Shown: positions 1 to 12,289 of the stretch, one piece after another | Layout of the letters: each line of letters starts with the position of its first letter | Position numbering within the stretch: the first letter of the stretch is position 1 | Assembly: GCA_007922225.1 (NCBI GenBank) | Contig: ML679970.1 | Location: 40,380,212 to 40,444,211 of the forward strand | DNA: 64,000 bases | Direction of reading: 5' to 3' | Source of the DNA: Emydura subglobosa | Taxonomy: Eukaryota; Chordata; Testudines; Chelidae | Position numbers and translations under genes: made by a program | Notes under the pieces: model-generated | Database searches by the model: none | The model's input: only the letters and a program-made list of their open reading frames with translations | Told to the model about the DNA's origin: nothing

Positions 1-130
1 TTCTCCGAACAGCAGCCCCGGGGGCAGGTCCCCCCTGCCGGTTCCACTCGCAGGTCAGCACAAATGGCTGGAGCACAAAAACCATCAGGGCTGTCAGAAG
101 CCAGCTCCACACCCACACGTGCTTCACCCT

Positions 131-152
131 CCCCCCCCCCCCCCCCCCCCCC
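131..152. repeat. Poly-C run
   Basis: An uninterrupted run of about 22 C residues. Its length is unreliable in sequencing. Confidence 0.9.
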
Positions 153-1244
153 GCTCTGCCCGTGCCCCTCAGTCCTGACCTGTGCCCCTTTTCCTGTCCC
201 TCTTGTAATTCTTGAATGAGGACAGGTTCCATTAGAGCCGTGGAATGAGATCGTAACAGTAATTGCATCTGGGCCCTAACTGAGGGCACCCTGCCCCAGT
301 AGCAGGCCCCCTCTGCATTAGTATCCTCGCCAGGGTAAGGCTGCTGGCTGTTCTTTTGCTACAAGTGCTGTCTAGGGCCCGCTGCCGTCAGTCGCTTTGT
401 TCCCTCAATACCATGACAGCGCTTGACAATGAGAGGAAAAATCTCAGCAACCACAGGACCCTCCACCTCCTTGTTTGGCTAGCCAGCCTCAGCATCTGGT
501 GCCTACAGGGCAATAAAATATAGAGGTAAAATGCCAGGGAACAATGGGATCATTGTTTACAAGATTTTTTTTTTTTTTTAATGTAATGGCTGCGGCCTCT
601 CTCCAGCCATCAGTGGTGTGGGGCTAAACGTGCCTTTTCCTTCAGCATGGTCCGTGGGGAGCGGGGAAAGAGGAACAAGTCTTGCTCCAGCCTCTGATCA
701 GTATAGAAGGGTCCCTCTTTATAGCTCTGGAAATCATTTTTATTTAGACGTCGGGGCTGGGTCCTCAGCTGTTGGCAAAGGGCGTCATCTGAAGTCACAG
801 CCTGGCCCTCCATCAATCAATCCACATGCTGTCTGCAGCTTCCCCTCAGATCTTCCGGGCAACTGCAATATCTGCCCTAGACAGCAGCTGCCCCCATGAG
901 GGAGGGAAGGAAACCCTCTTGCTCCCGCCATGGATGAGGACTGAAGCTGGGCCCTAAGGCACACGCCTTTTCTGCTCCAGTTCGAGCCATAATTGTTAGC
1001 TGGGTGGCCGGTTGTTGCATGTGCTGGGCCCAGCCAGTGGCAGGGAGACATCATCACAGGCCCAAAGCTGGCCTATTCTGCAGGCACTGCCTCAGGGTGT
1101 GGCTGGGTGGGTGCCCCTGCCCTGGGGAGAGCCCTGGGGGCATGTAGGGCACCCCACGGCAAAGGAGCTGGATTCCCACAGGCATTTTGCTTGTCAGAGG
1201 AAATAGAAATCTCTGAATGCCGCTCTGCTCTGCTCTGCCCCATC

Positions 1245-1435
1245 AGGGGCTTGCAACGTGCTTTACAGACAGTAATGAATCCACTTTCCAGCCCCTCCCG
1301 TGCCTCCGTATTACAAGAGAGGGGGAGTGACTTGCCCAAGGTCATATAATAGATCAGTGGCAGAGCTGAGGCTAGACCACCGGCAGTCCTGACTCCCAGC
1401 CCACTGCTCTGATTGTTAGGTGCACTCTCCTCCCC
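1245..1435 (+). repeat. MIR/L2-type old retroposon fragment
   Basis: Contains the recognisable core of old amniote MIR/L2 elements: tgacttgcccaaggtca, then a segment on 'gcagagctgaggctagacc', then ctgactcccagcccactgctctg. The family name comes from memory of the consensus. Confidence 0.6.
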
Positions 1436-3149
1436 TTTTCCTATCAGATGTTTGACATTTTTCTCCCTGGCTGGGCCAAGAGTTTCTGTGGTGACCCAGG
1501 ATTCTGGGCACCTTTGGTTTTGGGTGCCCAACTGGAGACAGCTGCAGGGAGCTATGATTTTCAGAGGGTAGGCATGTGGCACTTAGAAGCGGGCCCCTTG
1601 ATGGCATCTCCAGCTGGGCCCCCCAAATCATTGGCCACTTAGGAAAACGTTGGCCCTGATCTGCGTGTCGTGGGTGCCCCATTCAGCCAGGGGGCAGGAC
1701 CGACAGTCAACAGCTTAGCAAGCCCCCCGCTGCCCGCCTGCGTCTCCACGGGCTGGTGCCTTCAGTAGGGGAGCTTGTCTGATCTGACCGGACAGAGGGC
1801 AGGAATACTGGGCCGTGTGTCCTGACTGGATCAGGGAGCGGGGAGCCCCTGGACCAGAGTAGAAAGCGGACTCCCCAGCCCAGACAGCTGTGATCTACCC
1901 AGCCAGGGCCCCCTCAAAATACTCTCGCACCCCCCTGCAGCTGCAGTGAGGGGAGCTCCAAGCCGAGGGCAGTGGGAATGCACTGTCAGCAGCCGGTGCC
2001 CAGCTCCTCACGCCTGCCTGAGCCAGCGAACCCTGTTCTGCTGCCCTGAGCCTCCACCCCCACAGCCCCAGACATCTGCCCCAGGAACCCTCCCTCCAGC
2101 TGGGCCCCTCAGATTTGGCTGCTTTAGGTGCTGCTAGACCTGGCTGCATGCAAGAGCTGGTCCTGATCCCCTCCCCTGCAGGGCCATTCCCCCAGCAGCG
2201 AGGCCTTCGCTTGGCCCTCTGCCCTGCCCAAGCAGGGATGGGGCAGCCTGGGCCCAGGTGTGGGGCTGAGAGCCTGAGGCTGCTTAGGACCCAGCAGAAT
2301 TCTCTGTGTGAATGACAGTGCTTTAAAAGGCCAGGCAAAGACCAGATGTGACAGCCTGTGCCATCCACAGCGCAGAGCGGCAGCGGCAGCCTGCCGGCAC
2401 CCATCCGGAAAGGGGAGAGTGGGACCTGCTGCCAGGCAGATGTGCCCCCGGCTCCCCCAGAGGCTGCTGTGAGACCCTCCAGCCGCAGGGGCTGGGAGAG
2501 TGGGGCCCCTCGCCCTGGCATGGGGAGCCAGAGGGCCAAACAGGCGCGTGGAGGTAAGACACCGGCCGCCTCACTTGGGGAGAGCGGGAAGGCTTCGCTT
2601 ATTCATGTCCCCCCACCCCACCCCACCCCAGGAGCATGGCTCGCTGTAGCGCGGGATCTCCAAGCCCACCCTGATGCCGGGGGCAGGGAGCGGTCCGAAG
2701 CCATCACAGCTGGTCAGGGGGTAAAAGTCACTCCACTGAGCCTGCGGAGATGCGGTGAGGAGCTGTGGGCCAGCTGGGGAATCCAGCCTGTGGTGCCAGC
2801 CTCCTGAGAGTCTTCAGGCTCATGCCAGTCCAGTGAGTTACCCCCCTCCTGCCAGGAGAAGGGGGGGAGGGGTTGGCAGGAAGGCTTCGCTCTCTTACTA
2901 AATGACAACGGCACGCTGGGGCCTGATCCTGGGAGGCCCTTGGAACCCCCTGGTCCAGGGATCTGACCCGTCTTTGCAGACCCATGCATGCAATTTGTGT
3001 CCCAGCCGCTTTACGGGGTGCGGAACAGTGTTACCGGAGGGGGTAGCAGAGAGATCTGGAGGCGAGCTGACCCCTGGGACTTGGCAAGGGGCAGCCGAGC
3101 GGGTGCATGCGTGGGCTTTGCTCTAGGCCAGGGCTGGATGAGAAACTTT

Positions 3150-3410
3150 CGCTGGGATGGTACTGTCGGTCGGAGGGGATTTTTTAAAGACAGGTCTATG
3201 CCGGTAAGAGTCCTAGTGTAGACACAGATCTGCTGACCAAACAATTGCTTTGGGCGCTATAAGATATTTCCTGGTCTGAACGCTCTTTTGCTGTGGAAAG
3301 CTGCGTCTCAGCTAGGAGGGTTAGTGGCTATGGCTGTAGCCGTGTAGCTACACCGGCAAAGCCTTTCCAGCGTAGACAAGGCCCTACGGAGCGAGACGCC
3401 AGACTGCTCT
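3150..3410. repeat. MITE-like fragment (probable hAT-type)
   Basis: The left part has 'gtgtagacacagatctgctg' and the right part 'agcgtagacaaggccc', with 'tagctacaccggcaaagc' between. The 'gtgtagacaagg' terminal wording recurs in other short nonautonomous DNA elements of this window (40.98 and 37.58 kb). No coding capacity. Confidence 0.45.
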
Positions 3411-3454
3411 TGCACCGATGTTTTATGAGGAAAGCTGACGACCCCCACTCCTGC

Positions 3455-3560
3455 GGGGCTTTGTATCCAGTGATCTCAAAGCCCTTCACGAAGAAGGGTA
3501 AAGGCTCATTCTCCCTGTGTTCCATCTAGGGAAACTGAGGCACAGAGTGAGTTAGAATCA
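3455..3560 (+). repeat. L2/MIR 3'-end-like fragment
   Basis: Reads 'ccagtgatctcaaagccctt' and ends with 'gggaaactgaggcacagag', the typical 3' end of old L2/MIR-class retroposons. A related copy lies at 41.9-42.1 kb. Confidence 0.55.
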
Positions 3561-4460
3561 TAAAAATGTGGGGCTGGAAGGCCCGTTGAGAGGCCAGCAA
3601 GTCCAGCCCCCTTCGTCAGTGGCAGTGCTGAGAATGGCTCTCCTGAGACCCAGTCACGTACCCTGTCCATTGGACCACGTTGTGGCCCGGGAGTGGTCTG
3701 GTGAGGGGCATGGAGGGGAAGAAGAGAGAAAGGGATCAGTAATACTGAGCGTGCTGCTTATAGAGCAGGAGGGGGGATTTTGAATGGCCCAGGCTTCGGC
3801 TGTGGTCACCTCCCTTCTGTGTCCTCTCTGTGGGGCCATGTGGCAGGAGGGTCTGCAGAGCTGCCTGGCTGAGGGGAGCTGCTGGAGAAGGCTTCCAGCC
3901 AGCCAGTTCTGAACCGTGACCTGAGGACTGGCTGCGGATCCTAGGTACCGCGCGCCTCTGCTACAGGAAGCAGCACCTGCCCCGGGCCTGTCTGACATTT
4001 CACAGGCCAGTCCTGAGCTGCCTGTCGACAAGCTCTGGGTCGGCAGTGGCCTGGGAGGGCCAAAGGGGGCAGGAGACTCCGTGTGTGCTCAGAGACGGAG
4101 AATCCACCACCAGCCTCCCTGATTCACCTGCCCTGCCTGTTTCTGGCCCTCCTCGGTTCCTGCAGCCAGGCCAGCGTTCAGCTGAGCCCCACCGGCCCCT
4201 CTCGCCGGCTGTTTGGTGCACTCCGGGTCTGCAGCTTTGCCCCGAGGCCCCCGCACCAAATTCCTTGCCGAGCTCCGACCCTGCTGGGGCTGTGCGGCCA
4301 GAGCTAGCGGGAGAGCCACCACTCAGGAGTTCAGGACCCATGGGGGCAGCTCAGAGGGGTGACATCTGGCCATCGGGGGCTTTCTCTGCCCCAACGCTCA
4401 GGCTGGCGGAGAGTTTGCCAGCAAAAAGGGATCTGTGGGGCAGGGCCCCCCAGGCAGGTG

Positions 4461-4490
4461 CTGGGCTGGGCTGGGCTGGGCTGGGCTGGC
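4461..4490 (+). repeat. GGGCT pentanucleotide array
   Basis: About six perfect tandem copies of CTGGG/GGGCT. A short simple array. Confidence 0.85.
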
Positions 4491-5479
4491 ATAGGGCGTG
4501 CACCGCGCACGGCGGTACGTATGGCTACACGGGGTGGGAGCGCAGGGCATGTGGCACACGCAAGCTCGCTCTTCAGCTAGCTAGCTCTAAGCTTGCTCAC
4601 GTGACGGGAGCCGGGGCAGCCCGGGCTAGCTGCTGGCGTGTGCCAAGGCCCCAGTGGGGCTCTCCCCAGATGGCTAGCCCTGCCGCGGGTGTGACTCCAG
4701 CAAGCCCTGCGCTAGCGAGCTGCAAAGCTCTTGTGTGGCTATGTGAGGGCACATGCATGGGGTCTCCCCGGGGCGCTCCCTCCAGCTGAGGGCAGGCTAG
4801 AGAGCCAGGCATCTGCCCGCATCCTCCCTCCGATCTCGGACCCAGCATGGCTGCCTCCTGAACGCAAAAAGCTGTGGCCTCGCACCGTTACCCTGGCGAC
4901 TGCCTGGCCACCTGTGTGGGAGGAGGGGCTGCCCCCAGGCCTGTCCTTCATGGACCAGTGTCCACGGCATAAAGCAACGGGCACGATTTGCCTCCTCACG
5001 GGCAATCTGGTTGGAGAAGCCAGGGTGGCGATGGAGCCTGCTTTGTTCTCTGGCTCCATCAGCTCCAGTGGGAAGGGTCGTTACCCTGCCTGGACAAGAC
5101 TGAGCTGCTTCTCCCAGCGGCTGCTGGTTTCTGGCAGCCAGACGTCCTCTCTGCCCCCCTTGCTGGTGCCTAGCCTGCCCAGAGCCCTGCACTGGGGCAG
5201 TGGAAGAAGGGGCAGTTGTAGCTCTGAGAAGGCTCTCGGGGCTTTGCTTGTGATTCCTTCCCAAGCCTCCCCCTGGAGCCTGCCGCTTCCAGAATCCCTC
5301 CTGTCTCCGTTGGCTTGAAGAATGGGAGATGCCAACTTGCTCCTAACCTTGGGGCCCCGCCCGAGTGGAAAGATGGGGTGCTCTTGGCACTCTACAGGGT
5401 CATTTGGGGTGAGCATCCCTTGTGAGACCTTCTCACTGGCCACTCTTCTCACTTTTGCTCCTCTCCCTTTTCCCCACAG

Positions 5480-5594
5480 GGAAGAAGCTCCAGCAGGGAA
5501 GAAGATGGGGGTGGTGATATTTCTTGCTAGGAGGTTCTGGCAGCTTGTTCCAGCTTCCCCGGTGCTGGAGCCTGCAGAGTAGCCCTCAGGCATA
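5480..5594 (+). other. GPR62: Probable 5'UTR part of the GPR62 coding exon
   Basis: A strong 3' splice site ends at 5479 (pyrimidine tract followed by ccccacag), 115 bases before the GPR62 start codon. I infer that the coding exon is the last exon of a gene with at least one upstream noncoding exon, which I could not locate. An unspliced 5'UTR is the alternative. Confidence 0.45.
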
Positions 5595-6821
5595 ATGGCA
5601 AACAGAACCGGGCTCAATGCTACCCCGGAGCTAGACACTTCCTCTTTACCAGAGGTGTCCAAATTCCAGGAGGCTGTTGGTCTTGTCTTCATGCTGCTGC
5701 TGAACATCGTAGCCCTGGTTGCCAACGTGGCCGTGATGGTGGTCATCCTCAAGACCCCTCTGCTGAGGAAGTTCATCTTTGTCTGCCACCTCTGCCTGGT
5801 GGATCTGTTGTCTGCCATCTTCCTGATGCCGCTGGGGATCATTTCCAGCTCCTCTTGCTTCAACAGGGTGATCTTCAGCATCGCCGAGTGCCAGACCTTG
5901 ATCTTCTTGAACATCTGCTTCATCAGCGCCTCCATCCTCACCATCTCCGTCATCAGTGTGGAGCGATATTACTACATCGTCCACCCCCTGCGGTATGAGG
6001 TCAAGATGACTGTTGGGCTTGCGGTCACGGTGGTGGTCTTCATCTGGATTAAGTCGGGTCTGGTCACCATCTTGGCTTTGGTGGGGTGGCCTCAAGACAA
6101 CGGGGCCACGAGTGCCAGTAAGTGCACTGTGTCCTGGAGCCCTGGGGCCCACAAGAAGGTCTTTGTCATTGTCTTCAGCACCTTCTGCTTCTTCCTGCCT
6201 ACCTTGGTCATCTTTGCTGTCTACTGCAGCATCTACAAAGTGGCCCGGATCGCCTCCCTGCAGCATGCTCCCGTCCCATCTTGGACCGCTGCCCCGAGGC
6301 AGCGCTCAGAGTCTATGAACAGCCAAGTCACTATCATTACTACCAGAAACCTGCCACCCAGGCTGTCCCCAGAGCGGATGTTTGGAGGGGGGAAGGCTGC
6401 CATGACCTTGGTCCTCATCGTGGGCCAATTCTTGTGCTGCTGGTTGCCATTCTTCTCCTTCCATTTATACTGCTCCGTCAATTCTGTCAGCCCGGCCAGG
6501 GGCCACGGGGAGACAGTCATCACCTGGCTTGCCTACTCCTCCTTCGCCATCAACCCTTTTTTCTATGGGTTACTCAACCGCCAGATCCGGGAAGAGCTGT
6601 CTAGGCTGGGGCGGAGCTGCCTTAATAGACCCTGGAACCAGGAGGTCTCTCTCTCCAGCCCAGAGGGGTCCATCCAGGAGAACTTCCTTCAGTTCCTGCA
6701 AAGGACCAGATCCACCCTGGAGACCCGATCCAGCTATGTCAACTCCAGCCCCAGGAACACTTTGGACCAAACCATGATGGGCTTCAGAATTCCAGGCCAA
6801 ATCCCAGAAGAAACCAACTGA
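5595..6821 (+). CDS. GPR62: Orphan class A G-protein coupled receptor GPR62
   Basis: Single uninterrupted 408-codon frame. It encodes a rhodopsin-family receptor of the GPR61/GPR62 group, plasma membrane, ligand unknown; mammalian members are described as constitutively active. The N-terminus begins MANRTGLNAT, nearly the mammalian GPR62 start, with glycosylation sequons at N3 and N8. Seven membrane segments are visible: TM1 about 27-52 (N44), TM2 60-82 (D70), TM3 from C99 to ERY 123-125, TM4 140-163, TM5 188-214 (P202), TM6 270-292 with CWLP 282-285, TM7 306-326 with NPFFY 320-324. C99 and C177 can form the usual disulfide. The tail keeps the GPR61-like stretches EGSIQENFLQFLQ and FRIPGQIPEET. 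Choice of GPR62 over GPR61 rests on the N-terminus, the TM7 wording (ITWLAYSSFAINPFFYGLL) and the PCBP4/ABHD14B neighbourhood. Slightly longer than human GPR62 (368 aa). Confidence 0.93.
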   Translation: MANRTGLNATPELDTSSLPEVSKFQEAVGLVFMLLLNIVALVANVAVMVVILKTPLLRKFIFVCHLCLVDLLSAIFLMPLGIISSSSCFNRVIFSIAECQTLIFLNICFISASILTISVISVERYYYIVHPLRYEVKMTVGLAVTVVVFIWIKSGLVTILALVGWPQDNGATSASKCTVSWSPGAHKKVFVIVFSTFCFFLPTLVIFAVYCSIYKVARIASLQHAPVPSWTAAPRQRSESMNSQVTIITTRNLPPRLSPERMFGGGKAAMTLVLIVGQFLCCWLPFFSFHLYCSVNSVSPARGHGETVITWLAYSSFAINPFFYGLLNRQIREELSRLGRSCLNRPWNQEVSLSSPEGSIQENFLQFLQRTRSTLETRSSYVNSSPRNTLDQTMMGFRIPGQIPEETN

Positions 6822-7990
6822 GAAAGCACAGTGGGCTGGGGTCAACTTCGTTTCCCTGCTCTCCGTATCCTGGCGTCTGGCAGGAGAAGGATTGAAGTAG
6901 GGGTTCAGCTAATCTGAAGGACTGACCGACCCTTTGTTGACCTGGTGGGGGGGTGTTGGGCTTTGGAAAGGCAATTTCCGTGACCCTACGATGTTGTGCC
7001 AGGTATCGTGGGTGGGAGCCAACGAGGGAGAAAGCAAGAAGGCAGAGAGCTGGAAAAGGACAAAAGCTCACGAGAGCTCATTCTTTTCCTCTCTCAGCAT
7101 TTTTCATGACATTGATATGTCACAAGCGCCAAACTCTGGAGGCAGTAGCTGAGCTGTCAGGGAGGTTCTGCTTTTACCCCGTCTTCTAGAGGAATAGACC
7201 TTTTGATGAAAGTCAAGTGACACACCACTAGGCAACACTGCCTCCCTCTGGTTTAAGGATCAGCAGCTCTGGGAGTGAGAGTTGGGTGGCCAGCAGTAAA
7301 TAGCCCTAGCTGTGTGGGGCAGGCAAGGAGTCACTCACGATCGAGTCCTGTTGAGAAAGGGTTTGGGTTATGATTATCTTCTCAGGACTCTCCCTTGTGC
7401 TGGCTCATGGGCTCGCAGATCCTGCCATTTAATAAGGAAGTCGGACTGCAGGGTTTAACGACTTACTGAGAGATTTAGAAAGAAGCCACTCGTTCTGCGA
7501 GAGCAGAGTTTCGCTCTGCAGTGATCACTCAGAAGCTAGCAACCGCTGGGAAGGCAGGTGAAACTGACACACAAAGCTGTGATGGGAGCCCAGTGACAGC
7601 AGCAGGTGGTAAGTGCTTGCCTGTCTTAAGGCTCCTGCAGCGCGAGCTGGCCCTAATCCAAAGCGAAGGCCGCCCATTCAACGGCTGGCTGTGACAAACA
7701 CAGCTTGATAGGGAGAGGTGAAGAGCACGAGTTCTTATTCCAGGGTACATGGGCCAAATTAATCTGGGGGGCAACCCCGCTGATTTCAGGAAGGGCAATG
7801 GGCCTCACACACTGTAGGTGCTATAGACGCAATAGCGGATGATAACAATGCCAGTAATACCATGATGCCACTGATTTCAATCAAGTTACACACCAGCAAT
7901 TCACTGTGCTCCCAGTCTCTGGCCAGGACGGTGCACTTCAGTTGAAAGTTCATGTGTTTCTCTGTCGAGACAACCAACAGTAAATGTGAA

Positions 7991-8065
7991 GGCTCAGATC
8001 CTCAAAGGAATTTAGGCTCTTAACTTCTGGGATTTAGGAGCCCAAATACTTTTGAGGCTCTGGGC
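7991..8065. repeat. Short palindromic MITE
   Basis: Imperfect inverted arms: 'gctcagatcctcaaagg' with 'tttaggct' on the left, mirrored by 'tttaggagcccaaatacttt' and 'tgaggctctgggcc' on the right, with about 15 bases between. Related to the palindrome at 45,721-45,803. Confidence 0.6.
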
Positions 8066-10819
8066 CTAAGCGTTCTTGCCTGGGTGTTTTCCCCACCCCG
8101 GAAGGAGGGTGCAAAGGCATTTGTAATGCTTTTTTTAATCAAACGCTAATGTATTTTAAACAGATGTATTTTAACAAATGTCTATTAATAGAGGCAAAGC
8201 CTAAAGGAATTGCAAGGCTTAGAAGCTTTGTTGGTTTGTTTTCTTCAAGGAGAGGACGTTTCCGTGCGAAGTTCCCGTTTCCTCTCCTCCCAGCACAGGT
8301 TAGCAAGGTGTCTGTTTCTTTAAAAGTCTCAGCTGAAAACTGTAGAGCGTATTTAGCGGGGAGAAGATCATCAGGTGGCTGGAGATGGGGAATCAATGCC
8401 AGAAGCTGCTCGCCAGGAGCCTATAACGTAAGGCTCAAACTCATTTATGCGATTATTTTTACAGCCTCTCCCTCTGAAATGGGACACTAAACGCCCATCA
8501 TGGCAGGTCGTCAATTACCCCTTGCTTAGTTATCAGCCTTTCCAAGCCTGGTTCCCCGTCCCCCGGGCTGAAGTGAGTGCGAAGTCGCTGTGAAGTGCCA
8601 CCAGATCACAAGGCTGCATTGCCAGATAGCCCCCCTCCGCCAGACCCATTTCAAAGGGTCCCAGAGGGGCCTTGTACCAGTTTAACTGACTTCAGCCAAG
8701 CGGCTGCAAGCTTTGAGCGTGGAGGAGGCCGGGGCGTGGTGAAGTGCTCTGAAACCCTGGCTGAAATGAGGCTTGCAGCCGCAGGGCGTGGAGTCGGCTA
8801 GTAGCCCTGTCCTCTTCCTGAGGCAAAGCCTGGGAAGGGGCGCGGCCAGGAGCAGTGGCAGAGTCAAAGCCAGGAACCCAAGGCCGCAGGGAGGTTTACG
8901 CTGCAGCAGTGGAAGCCCCCAGCGTGGACAGTATAAGCCATGGCTTGCAGCGGGGTGCTCTCCGGCTGGGAGAAGCGGGTTCACACGGGTGCCATGTGTC
9001 TACGTTATCATCTAAACTCCCTCCGCCATGAGACCGCATTCCTGAGCCGTAACTCCAAGCCCGTCTTTCCCAGAGTACAGGGTGTCGTGGGGGCTGCTCG
9101 CGGCATCTTGGATACCCCCCGTAGGAGTGGGGGGGACTTCCTCCCCCTCCCCCCACCTCACCCAGCTGGAGACACCAGCTAGATCTGATCAGAAAAGCGC
9201 CTGTTAAGCTGGCCCCGTGGCCCTGCACAGCTGCGTTGAGTCATAGCCGCTGTGTTTACTGACACAGACAAGCTCCCTGGGAGCCCCGCGTGCACCAGGG
9301 AAGCTGTTCTGCCTTGTGCATCCCCCAGGCCGGGGCCAGCACAGCTCCCACTCCAGGATCCTACTAAGTAACGAGATGTACTGAACCAGGTGGGAAGGGA
9401 TGAGGCTTTGATTGCCAAGGAGTGGCTTGCACAGTCAGTGAGAGGGGATAGAATAAAACCTGGCAAATGCAGCAGATTTGCTTGTGGGTGGAAAAGAAGC
9501 CCCGAACAGCTAGGGCAGGCGGGAGTGGGTGGCTCCTTGGAAAGCCCAGCCTACCTGTGTTTTCTATAGTCCCTTCATTATTATTTTTCTGACCCTGAGC
9601 ACACAGTAGAGGGATGACGCAGCCCCCTGCATCATGCAGCCCTTTCTTTGATTGCAATGGCCTGGCCAGCTCGCCCGCAGCACTGCTCTGAAAGAAGCCA
9701 GCAGGCTTTCCACGCCTGTGACCTAGCATGGACCAGCAGGAGTTATCTTCACAGTCCTCTGCAACCCTCGCTGTTGTCGCCAAGAACCCCAGCCAGCTCC
9801 TCCTGCGCTTTCCATTTAGTGTGGTGCGATCACCGGTGGCTGGTGCTTTTCCAGAAAGCGAAAGGGAAAGGCAAAGGTGAGGCAAACGAAACGAAAAGCA
9901 GCCCCAGGCTGGCACCAAGCCTAGGATTCCAGTGCAAGGGTGCCTGGGGGGACTCAGCTCTGTCTTCTCCCCACTTGGGGCAAATAAAGCTTGTGCCTCA
10001 GCCCCCTCCCCCCCGTGTCTGTGCCATGTGTAGGCTCCACCCTTCAGCTACTGGGCCCTTCCACTGGCCTGGGGAGTGCTCGGCCTTTACTCAAGATGCA
10101 CATTTCCTTGGAGCCACGCACAATTGCTGACCAGAAGAGAAAGATCTGCTCACTTTCTGCCAATTCCCATTTCTTTCTTGCTGGGATCTGGTAATGTCTG
10201 TTTCCGGGGACCTTTCCCCCCCAGATTTGTCCCCCGTGAAGTGGTGCGGTTCTACCCAACGTGTCTTGGCTCCATTAGCCCGCGACTGTACAGAGCACCT
10301 CTGGCAGGTAGAGTTTCTTTACCGTGCACGTGGATTTAGGCCCTTTCCATGCAACATAGGCCAAGCCAAAGACCCTGTTGCGTGTTTACGAGTCCTGGCC
10401 TCTAGCCACTGCTATAATATAAATAATCACGCGCTAAGAGCGTGCGAAAAGAGCGTGGAGGCTGCAAAGCCAAGCACTCAGAGCAAGGATGCACCAGAGG
10501 CAAAGGTTGTCTCTGCAATCTTGATTTGGCGGCCTCGGGCGTCTGGGTTCTGCTACCGTTGTTAATCGTACACGCTCGTAGCTCCACTGCCTCGGTCAGT
10601 CCGTGCTTTATTTGATCCTTGCTGAATCTGTGGCCTGGTTCTTTTGGCTTGGTTTTGGCCTTGGATACCCTGGAAGGGATGGACGTTTTCTTTATGACTG
10701 AGCTGCAGGACGGGTCCCCCCGCAGCAACCAGAGCAGACTGGAAGGTCAGGAAATCCAACTGGTGTGGCTGGTCTGTAGCCGGCCTGGGCAGGCAGCGCT
10801 GTGACAGATGCTTATCGCT

Positions 10820-11170
10820 ATGGGAGCTAGCTGAGTGCTTCACAGATACTTCATGCATTTATTTTCACAGCTTCCCTGTGAGCCGTGTGGGCTTTAGCCT
10901 GCCTTACACACAACGGAGGCACTGAGAAATGAACGCCACAAGCGCCCGCTGAATTGGGTACCTAATCTGAGCAAGCCAGGGCCTGATTTTCCAGTGAGTT
11001 TAGCATTGTCTAGCACTTCTCTGTTCAAAGCACAGCTCCTGCCTCACTCGCAGCTGGGAATGCAATCCCGGGGTCTCCAGCTGGGGATGCAATCACACCT
11101 CGGAAAAGGCTGAGTGAAGGGACTTGTTTCGCGTCACACAGGCAGGGCTAGAATCCTCTGCTCCAGAGAC
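10820..11170 (+). repeat. L2/MIR-like remnant
   Basis: Contains 'gtgcttcacagatacttcat', a degenerate 'ggaggcactgagaaatga' and 'cgcgtcacacaggcagggct', which follow the order of old L2/MIR 3' ends. Highly diverged. Confidence 0.4.
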
Positions 11171-11990
11171 AACATTCACTTGCCTTAGCCATGAGACCTT
11201 CCTTTCTCTTCCCCCAGGCCTTTGCCTCATTCACTGCACCCCCTCCACAACAGCAAAGCTGAGGTGCTAGAGACAGCGATCAGCTCGTCCACATGACACT
11301 ACCCTGCTTCTTCATCCCCAGAACGCAGCCATCCCGTGCAGGGCAGAGGTTCTGTGGGAAAACACTGTGCTCGGGTCATAAAGACTGTCAGAAGGATGCG
11401 CAGAAGGGGGCTGAATTAAGGTTGGATGGGCAGCCTTAATTCAACATCCCCTCTGTTACGCCAGGGTGTGTAGCCATAGTAACTCCGCTGCCTTACTCTG
11501 AAGTTACACCTGTGCAACAGAGATCAGTGTCTGGCGCGCTTAGTGGCTCAGGGGCCTGCAAGAGCTAGCTACTTACACAACAGCTGGGTATTTACCCCAC
11601 GCAGCCCACATGGCTACCATGTCAGGCAAGAGAAGGTTCCAAGTGCTCTGGGACGTAGCCCTTACGTCAGGACCTGCCTCAGCTTCATGGCCACAGGGCC
11701 GTGACCCTGATACGGCGTTTACATGGGATCTGCTTTCAGCCTCTGCCATGGAGTGGCTGCCAAAATCTACCTGGCATGTGGCTAGGGGCACCCGTGCCCC
11801 TCTATTTTCAAAGATGCTTTCCGGGGGGGAAAGAGGAGAGGGAAGGGGGTGCCAAATCTCCCTTTTGCCACACACCCCTTCTGTGACATTCTGGGGTGCA
11901 ATCCAGACCAGGGAGGGGCTGTGTCACCCCTTGCCCTGCAACCTGGGGTCCTCCCAACACTATGCTGCTGTAGCTCCCTGGCTGGGGGGG

Positions 11991-12028
11991 GAGAGAGAGA
12001 GAGAGAGAGACACACACACACACACACC
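11991..12028. repeat. Compound (GA)n(CA)n microsatellite
   Basis: Ten GA units (11991-12010) followed directly by nine CA units (12011-12028), flanked by a G run and a C run. Confidence 0.95.
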
Positions 12029-12289
12029 ACACCCCCCCCCCTCCCCGAGCCTGCAGGTCACACTGTGTGTGTGTAAAGCCCAGGCCCTGGTCCAGCAGCT
12101 CAGCCCTCAGCAGCTTGTCTGTGACCTCTGGCCTCCAGCAGCCTTGGCTATTACTTGCAGGGTGACCCCAACACCCTCCCAATCCCAGATATCCCCTCTT
12201 CCCCCCCACCAAAGTGTGTGTTCGGCACTAGCCAGCCCTCTCCTGGCCAGGCCACATATATTAGGGCCGTAGCCTCTCTAAGGGGTTCA

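Larger units (their letters stand above)
1..5479. other. Intergenic region upstream of GPR62
   Basis: No coding exon is convincing here. The many open frames are short, overlap on both strands and follow GC content. The stretch holds a poly-C run (131-152), a T run (about 565-579), old MIR/L2-like fragments, one MITE-like fragment and a short GGGCT array, each listed separately. In mammals PARP3 lies on this side of GPR62. I looked for a PARP catalytic C-terminus on the + strand and did not recognise one, so PARP3 is either further left or lost here (inference). Confidence 0.6.

Noticed and set aside
1..5479. PARP3 expected left of GPR62
   Set aside because: No PARP catalytic motif or regulatory-domain exon recognised on either strand.
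5081..5953. 290-codon minus-strand open frame
   Set aside because: Overlaps the GPR62 start on the opposite strand; the overlapping part is the antisense shadow of its transmembrane codons.
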